Source: Candidatus Rhodobacter oscarellae (GTDB taxonomy: Bacteria; Pseudomonadota; Alphaproteobacteria; Rhodobacterales; Rhodobacteraceae). From it: a stretch of 64,000 nucleotides of DNA. The stretch covers positions 2,723,773 to 2,787,772 of the forward strand of contig NZ_LFTY01000002.1 of NCBI RefSeq assembly GCF_001078595.1, given 5' to 3'. The notes beneath the pieces are model-generated. The model was not told the DNA's origin, did no database searches, and was given only the letters and a program-made list of their open reading frames with translations. A program made the position numbers and the translations under genes. The first letter of the stretch is position 1. The number at the start of each line of letters is the position of its first letter. Positions 59,362-64,000 of the stretch are shown in pieces.

Positions 59362-60137
59362 CCGAACGCGGCGAACTCGGCATTCTGATTGACGTGCTTA
59401 TCGGCGAGGATGAGACGTCCCGGGGGTGGCGCAAGCTGACCGCGCAAGATGGCGAGGACCTGACCCACGCGCTCTTGCGCGACATCTCGCTCGCGATGCT
59501 CCCGGCGCGGCTGGTATACCAAAACACAAAGGGCCTTTCCCTTTGCATATTGGCCGGCAACCGGCGGCTTTGCTCGGTTGCAGAGGCACCATCGGAGTTT
59601 TGTGCGGATGTCGACATGTCTGTGGGCGTGGCACTTTCCGACACGCCAGAGCATATCGCGAAGGTCACAGAGCTGCTGCATGGCTTCTGCGCAACCTCCA
59701 CAGAGCTCTTGACGCGATCGGCGCTGCTTGGCGACTTCGACCCAAGGGGGCAGCAGGGCATCTCCCCTCAAGCCATCCAGGACCGGCTGTCGAAACGCGC
59801 CATGCAGGCTTCGCGCGATCCCACCGAAAGCCTTGCGGCCTTCCTGGCCCCGGTGATGGACAATGCAAGGACCTGGGTGATGACAGAGAACGACGCCGTT
59901 GTCGGCCACTCCGCTTCGGCACCCGACCATGCGCTGGTCCAATCGATTGCAACGTTGCGGTCGCTCCTAAGCGTTCCCGCCCAAGGGACCGGGCCGCAGC
60001 TGCTGGTGCATGGTCGGGCTGGCGCGGCGCGTCACGCCGCGGTGTTCGCGTGGTCCGAAGACTGGGTCTTTGGCGCCACGGATGTTGGCGGCCTCGGCAA
60101 AGACTACATTCAGTCCTGGCGCGCCGCGGGGCTTTAA
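59358..60137 (+). CDS. hypothetical protein, last gene of the kinase/dynamin cluster
   Basis: This 259-aa soluble protein has no recognisable catalytic motif. The N-terminal half (HALLRDISLAMLPARLVYQNT, LSLCILAGNRRLCSV) and C-terminal half (FLAPVMDNARTWVMTENDAVVGHS...AARHAAVFAWSEDWVFGATD) each look like alpha/beta roadblock-type units. It could be a two-domain relative of the preceding protein. Coupled translation (ATGA overlap) supports a complex of the two, perhaps acting on the GTPases. This is structural guesswork from residue patterns. Confidence 0.6.
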   Translation: MTERGELGILIDVLIGEDETSRGWRKLTAQDGEDLTHALLRDISLAMLPARLVYQNTKGLSLCILAGNRRLCSVAEAPSEFCADVDMSVGVALSDTPEHIAKVTELLHGFCATSTELLTRSALLGDFDPRGQQGISPQAIQDRLSKRAMQASRDPTESLAAFLAPVMDNARTWVMTENDAVVGHSASAPDHALVQSIATLRSLLSVPAQGTGPQLLVHGRAGAARHAAVFAWSEDWVFGATDVGGLGKDYIQSWRAAGL

Positions 60138-60213
60138 CGCCGGGCACCAAGACTTGGCCGTTCTCAGCCGCGGACCTTCCCATCACAGACATATTTTAAG
60201 CCGAAACGCCGCA

Positions 60214-60642
60214 TTAACTGTGACCTGCTCCGCTTAGGGTCCGCCAATTTGGGTTAGCTCTGTTCAGGTTTTGGTCTTCTTCTGACCGGTTAGCATATTC
60301 CGCCGGTGTCATGCCAGCGAGGCTAAAATGGGGCCGGTGGTGGTTGAAGTCGGTGCGCCATGCTGCCACCAGATTTCGGGCCTGGCGCAGACTATCGAAC
60401 AGATGTTCATTCAAGCATTCATCCCTCATGCGTCCATTGAAAATTTCCACGAATCCGTTTTGCAGGGGCTTGCCGGGGGCGATGTAATGCCAATCGACCT
60501 TGCGATCTTCTTGCCATTTCAGGATCGCTTTTGAAGTCCGTTCAGTGCCATTATCGCTGACAACCAGACAGGGATAACCCCGCATCTCAGCGATCCGATC
60601 CAGTTCACGGGCCACACGCTCGCCTGAAGGGAAAAAGACCAA
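60214..60642 (-). pseudogene. IS3-family transposase orfB, 5'-truncated remnant
   Basis: Only the C-terminal part of an IS3-type transposase remains: [19 protein letters not shown], the second catalytic Asp in VVSDNGTE, Glu in [14 protein letters not shown] and the closing [17 protein letters not shown]. The terminal repeat TGACCTGCTCCGCTTAGGGT at 60221 marks the surviving IS end. Similarity stops upstream of SGERVAREL near 60632, where LacI-like sequence begins. This is a different IS3 subgroup from the element at 48-49 kb. Confidence 0.85.
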
Positions 60643-60854
60643 GAGTTAGCAAGACCCGCGATATGATGGTGCATAAGTCAGCCTCGAAGACCAGGACACC
60701 CAGCCGAATGTCCCGGGCGTCACAGCCCCTATTCCTGTAAGAGAGAGGTGGTCTTCGCCGAAATCTTCGGCGAGCTCCTCAGGGCCAGACTTAGCGCGCC
60801 GCGCGAAACGCCGGTGCGCGCTGCGATTTCGTCCATCGTTAGACTAGGCGTCAT
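60633..60854 (-). pseudogene. LacI-family repressor gene fragment, truncated by the IS remnant
   Basis: From ATG 60854 the frame encodes LTMDEIAARTGVSRGALSLA and LRSSPKISAKTTSLL, the DNA-binding head of a LacI-type repressor, and stops at 60729 after 41 residues. Beyond the stop another frame reads RDIRLGVLVFEAD, resembling the start of the LacI effector domain. Then the IS remnant takes over. The gene is therefore both frameshifted and cut. It diverges from the sugar ABC operon it presumably once repressed. Confidence 0.75.
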
Positions 60855-60905
60855 ACCGCCCGTCCTGTTGCTGCACGCATTCTTTGAGAGCTTGGCGAAC
60901 GGCGA

Positions 60906-60968
60906 TTGACACAGAAAGGTAAAGCGCTTTAACAATGGCTTTAACAAAATAAGTAAAGCGCTTTACTT
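60906..60968 (+). promoter_or_regulatory. promoter with two LacI-type operators for the sugar ABC operon
   Basis: A consensus-like -35 TTGACA at 60906-60911 is followed about 17 bases later by TTAACA/TTTAAC as a -10. The palindrome TAAAGCGCTTTA (60920-60931) lies between them. The 18-bp perfect palindrome AAGTAAAGCGCTTTACTT (60951-60968) lies just downstream. The central AAGCGCTT with CG at its axis is the classic LacI/GalR-family operator core. Confidence 0.8.
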
Positions 60969-61065
60969 TTGCTGGAAGCGGCGCTTTTCGCGGCAAACCT
61001 AGCCGAGAGGTCTTGGTGAACGCGGAACATTTCCAGCGCTACGGATCTTTGGAGGAGGACCAACC

Positions 61066-62016
61066 ATGTTTACACGATCTTCACGTATTGCCGGGCTTGT
61101 CGCAGTTGCGATGGGGCTGAGCACGCCAGTGATGGCTGAAGATGATCTGACCTTTATGATGGTCACGCACTCGCCGTCTTCTGACCCCTACTGGACCAGC
61201 GTTGTCAGCGGACTTGAGCAGGCTGGTGAGGACCTGGGCGTAAACGTCATTTATCGAGGGACTGACAAGAACCTAAACGATCCCAATCAGCAGCAGCGCA
61301 ACATCGAGGCTGCGATCGCCTCGTCGCCGGACGGGTTGATTATCAGCAATCCCAGCCCAGACTCGCTGAACGACTCGATCCTGAAGGCGACCGACGCGGG
61401 CATCCCCGTTATCCTTGTGAACCAGGGCGGCGATCAGGTGGAGGCGGTGAACGCTTTGACCTTCGTTGGCGACGACCCCACGATTCAGGGCCAGATCGGG
61501 GCCGCGCAGTACAACGCTATGGGCGCGAAGAAGGCCCTGGTGATCACCACACCAATCGGCGCCATCCCGTTCGTGGATGCCCGCACAAACGGGTTCAGCG
61601 ACACCTTCAACGGCGGGACCACGCTGGCCGAGATCCCGGTGAGCAATCTGAACGATGCGAACCGGATTAAGACCATCACGATGACCGAGCTGACCAAGGA
61701 CCCAGAGATCGATGCGGTGTTCTCCATCGGCTCGTGCTGCATCAGCGCGATGCTGGAGGCGCGCAACGACCTGGGCGACCGGGGAGAGGCGATGCAATGG
61801 GGCACCATCGACGTCACCGTTGGCGCGACGGACGCGCTGAAGGCCGGCGAGATGGATTTCGCATTGAACGCCCAGCAATACGCGCAGGGATACTATCCGG
61901 TGGTCCTGCTGGCGCTCTACCACCGCCAAGCCGTCCTTCCGGCGACCAGCCTGTTTATCACCGGGCCCGCGGTTATCACTCCTGAGAACGTCGACAGCCT
62001 GTTGGCCGTTCAGTAA
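61066..62016 (+). CDS. sugar ABC transporter substrate-binding protein (ribose/fructose type)
   Basis: This 316-aa periplasmic protein has a signal peptide (MFTRSSRIAGLVAVAMGLST, cleavage after VMA). The Peripla_BP_4 fold shows FMMVTHSPSSDPYWTSVVSG, QQQRNIEAAIASSPDGLIIS and VNQGGDQ. It delivers a monosaccharide or related polyol to the permease. The order binding protein, permease, ATPase resembles frcBCA of rhizobia. GGAGGAGG precedes the ATG, predicting strong expression. Confidence 0.9.
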   Translation: MFTRSSRIAGLVAVAMGLSTPVMAEDDLTFMMVTHSPSSDPYWTSVVSGLEQAGEDLGVNVIYRGTDKNLNDPNQQQRNIEAAIASSPDGLIISNPSPDSLNDSILKATDAGIPVILVNQGGDQVEAVNALTFVGDDPTIQGQIGAAQYNAMGAKKALVITTPIGAIPFVDARTNGFSDTFNGGTTLAEIPVSNLNDANRIKTITMTELTKDPEIDAVFSIGSCCISAMLEARNDLGDRGEAMQWGTIDVTVGATDALKAGEMDFALNAQQYAQGYYPVVLLALYHRQAVLPATSLFITGPAVITPENVDSLLAVQ

Positions 62017-62045
62017 CCGTACCTGCCTTCACTAAGGAGAATACC

Positions 62046-63089
62046 ATGCCAGCAGCGGACGCCAGTGCTCGGCGCGCTCGGGGGAACGGGTTTGCCTTGC
62101 GTGCACTTTTCACGCGGCCCGAGTTCACCGCAATCGTCGGAACCGTTGTCGTTTTCGCGTTCTTCGCGATATTCACAGGCGACGCTGGTTTCCTCTCCTT
62201 GGTGATGACAAGAAACTATCTGGAGGTGGCGGCGACTATTGGCATCATCGCCGCCCCCATCACGCTTTTGCTCGTGGCTGGTGAATTCGATCTGTCGGTT
62301 GGATCTGTCGTCGCCGCCTGCGAGATCACACTGAGTTACCTAATTGTCTACGCGGGGTGGGCGGTGCTGCCGGCCTTCCTTTTCAGCGTCGCGGTCGCCA
62401 CACTGATCGGGCTGACCAACGGATACCTCGTCGTCAAAACAAAGCTCCCGTCGTTCATCATAACACTTGCGACGCTGTTTATAATTCGCGGGGCGACACA
62501 GGGCATCCTGCGGATGCTGACCGGCAATAGCATCATCGACCGGGTGCGCTCGGTATCCGACGAAGATCCGGTGTCGCTGTTGTTCAATTCCTCAGTTGGA
62601 CCGTTCTCGATATCGCTGATCTGGTGGATTGGCGTCTCGCTTCTCTGCGCATGGGTCTTGCAGAGGTCGATCTTCGGGAACTGGATCTACGCGACCGGCG
62701 GAAACCGCGCCGCCGCTGTGCGCACCGGTATTAAGGTGGACCGGGTCAAGATAATCCTTTACGTGGCCACCGCCGTTTCGGCAGCGCTTGTCGCCGCCAT
62801 CAATGTCTATGCTATCAACCAGGGCAACGCCAACGCCGCTCTGGGGCGCGAATTCGAGGTCGTGACGGCCGCCGTGATTGGCGGCGCGCTGCTGACCGGC
62901 GGCTATGGCTCGCCCATCGGGGCGTTCTTCGGCGCCCTGTTGTTCGGGATGGTCGGCCAGGGCTTCTTCTTCACGCCGCTGCCTGACGTGTGGTTCATGA
63001 CCTTCCTCGGCGGGATGCTTCTGATCGCAGTGGTCATCAATAATTATACGCGCACCCTGGCGCTAAAGCCGAAGGGAGGCCGTTCATGA
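62046..63089 (+). CDS. sugar ABC transporter permease (RbsC/FrcC type)
   Basis: This 347-aa permease has around ten hydrophobic segments and the family motifs ITLLLVAGEFDLSVGSVVA, TKLPSFIITLATLFIIRG and NRAAAVRTGIKVDRVK, typical of ribose-type permeases. It probably works as a homodimer because only one permease gene is present. AAGGAGA precedes the ATG. The stop overlaps the ATPase start by four bases. Confidence 0.92.
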   Translation: MPAADASARRARGNGFALRALFTRPEFTAIVGTVVVFAFFAIFTGDAGFLSLVMTRNYLEVAATIGIIAAPITLLLVAGEFDLSVGSVVAACEITLSYLIVYAGWAVLPAFLFSVAVATLIGLTNGYLVVKTKLPSFIITLATLFIIRGATQGILRMLTGNSIIDRVRSVSDEDPVSLLFNSSVGPFSISLIWWIGVSLLCAWVLQRSIFGNWIYATGGNRAAAVRTGIKVDRVKIILYVATAVSAALVAAINVYAINQGNANAALGREFEVVTAAVIGGALLTGGYGSPIGAFFGALLFGMVGQGFFFTPLPDVWFMTFLGGMLLIAVVINNYTRTLALKPKGGRS

Positions 63090-63865
63090 GCGCCGCACCT
63101 TACCTCGAAGCCGTCGGCGTCTCTAAGTTCTATGACAGTTTCTCCGCCCTCAAGGATGTGACCATCAGTGTCGCCCCGGGGGAGGTCGTTTGCCTGCTGG
63201 GGGACAACGGGGCCGGAAAGTCCACCCTTATTCAGACCCTGAATGGCGTGATCAAGCCAGACGAGGGCACCATTCGGGTCAATGGCGAGGACATTGTCTT
63301 TGATGGGCCGGACGACGCGCTCGATCTCGGCATCGCCACCGTGTTCCAGGACCTCGCGGTGGTGCCGATGATGCCGGTCTACCGCAACTTCTTCCTTGGT
63401 CGGGAGCCCGCCAAGGGGCGATGGCCCTTCCGCCGGTTCGACACCGAGCATGCCATCGCGGCCACCAAAGAGGCGATGCGCGGCATGGGCGCGGAGGCCG
63501 CCGATGTCATGCGGCCGATTGCAACCCTGTCCGGCGGCCAAAGGCAGAGCGTCGCGGTCGCGCGCGCGGTCCACTTCGGGGCGAAGGTCCTGATTCTTGA
63601 CGAGCCGACCTCGGCACTCGGGGTGCGTCAGGCCGAGATGGTCCTGAACTACGTCCGCGAGGCGCGCGACAACGGGGTCGGCGTGATCCTGATCACACAC
63701 AACGTGCAGCATGCGTATCCGGTCGGCGACACCTTTGTGGTCTTGTTCCTGGGCCGCTCTTTGGGAACCTTCAAGAAGTCGGAACTGACCGAGCAGCAAC
63801 TGATGCGGCTGATGGCGGGTAAGACCGAGACCCTGAAGGAACTTGGGGCCGATCCCGCAGTCTAA
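63086..63865 (+). CDS. sugar ABC transporter ATP-binding protein, single-domain (FrcA type)
   Basis: This 259-aa ATPase has one ABC module: Walker A GDNGAGKSTL (around residue 38), signature LSGGQRQSVA, Walker B VLILDEPTSAL and H-loop ITHNVQHAYPV. RbsA-type ATPases carry two modules in about 500 aa, so this shorter form belongs to the FrcA group. It powers the upstream permease. Confidence 0.93.
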   Translation: MSAAPYLEAVGVSKFYDSFSALKDVTISVAPGEVVCLLGDNGAGKSTLIQTLNGVIKPDEGTIRVNGEDIVFDGPDDALDLGIATVFQDLAVVPMMPVYRNFFLGREPAKGRWPFRRFDTEHAIAATKEAMRGMGAEAADVMRPIATLSGGQRQSVAVARAVHFGAKVLILDEPTSALGVRQAEMVLNYVREARDNGVGVILITHNVQHAYPVGDTFVVLFLGRSLGTFKKSELTEQQLMRLMAGKTETLKELGADPAV

Positions 63866-64000
63866 TCGTAACGCTGGCGGGCCAGCTGGTTGCTGCCGGT
63901 GCTGCCCGGCCTCGCAGGAGGTTTCCTTGTGGCACGTTACGCCTAGGCATTGCCTCTGACGTTGGTGAAGCGCTTTACTATCGACAGCAAACTCCCCCAA
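63866..64000 (+). promoter_or_regulatory. region after the ABC operon with a further LacI-type half-operator
   Basis: TGAAGCGCTTTACTA at about 63966-63980 contains the same AAGCGCTT core as the two operators upstream of the sugar operon and keeps its right arm (GCGCTTTACT). It probably belongs to the promoter of the next gene, beyond the window edge, as a third member of the same regulon. The rest of the segment holds no gene. Confidence 0.5.

Overview
The window is GC-rich and gene-dense. Its gene content points to an alphaproteobacterium of the Rhodobacteraceae (marine Roseobacter group): a secreted RTX-type calcium-binding protein with a C-terminal Hint domain, choline-sulfatase, methanethiol oxidase, many amidase and hydantoinase genes, and several ABC importers. 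This assignment is inferred from gene families and has not been tested by any database search.

Layout. 1-4.6 kb: end of an isomerase/dehydrogenase pair (acid-sugar type), choline-sulfatase, and a ketopantoate-reductase-like gene. 4.6-10.5 kb: a long leader region, a 1490-aa RTX/Hint protein, its terminator, and a fragment of a second RTX gene. 10.6-19.9 kb: an amide/peptide block. Two amidases flank a five-gene operon (binding protein, two permeases, fused double ATPase, M20 amidohydrolase). 20.3-29.2 kb: M81 peptidase-like protein, uroporphyrinogen decarboxylase, a uronate-dehydrogenase-like gene, FAD oxidoreductase and hydantoinase B/A. 29.8-37.1 kb, all on the minus strand: a BisC/TorA-type molybdoenzyme, persulfide-dioxygenase-like protein, rhodanese, CoA-binding protein, a membrane protein interrupted by a T7 slippery frameshift, a ferredoxin and methanethiol oxidase. 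A divergent IclR regulator follows.

38.0-49.5 kb: tRNA-Ser(GCU), then an apparently acquired segment. It encodes a Rieske oxygenase, an acylphosphatase-like protein without its catalytic residues, a stand-alone Rieske protein, a Rieske-less oxygenase, a GST-like protein, a BMP-type ABC importer and guanine deaminase. The parts list matches the bacterial methylxanthine N-demethylases (NdmA/B plus NdmC-NdmD-NdmE), with the NdmD Rieske domain split off and its reductase missing. I read it as a candidate methylated-purine uptake and demethylation system. A decayed IS3-family element closes the segment.

51.5-60.1 kb: an eight-gene plus-strand cluster without named counterpart: Ser/Thr kinase, FHA protein, PP2C phosphatase, a degenerate P-loop protein, a large dynamin-like GTPase, a smaller dynamin-like GTPase, and two proteins that may carry roadblock-like folds. 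No type VI secretion structural genes are present, so this looks like a phospho-regulated membrane GTPase module of unknown function. 60.2-64 kb: an IS3 remnant has truncated a LacI-type repressor gene next to a sugar ABC operon (binding protein, permease, ATPase) whose operators are still perfect palindromes.

Several intergenic repeat families are spread over the window: a bipartite element made of four tandem palindromes (three copies), an 11-bp phased GTCGGC repeat (two loci), and a roughly 115-bp element with inverted-repeat ends (two copies).
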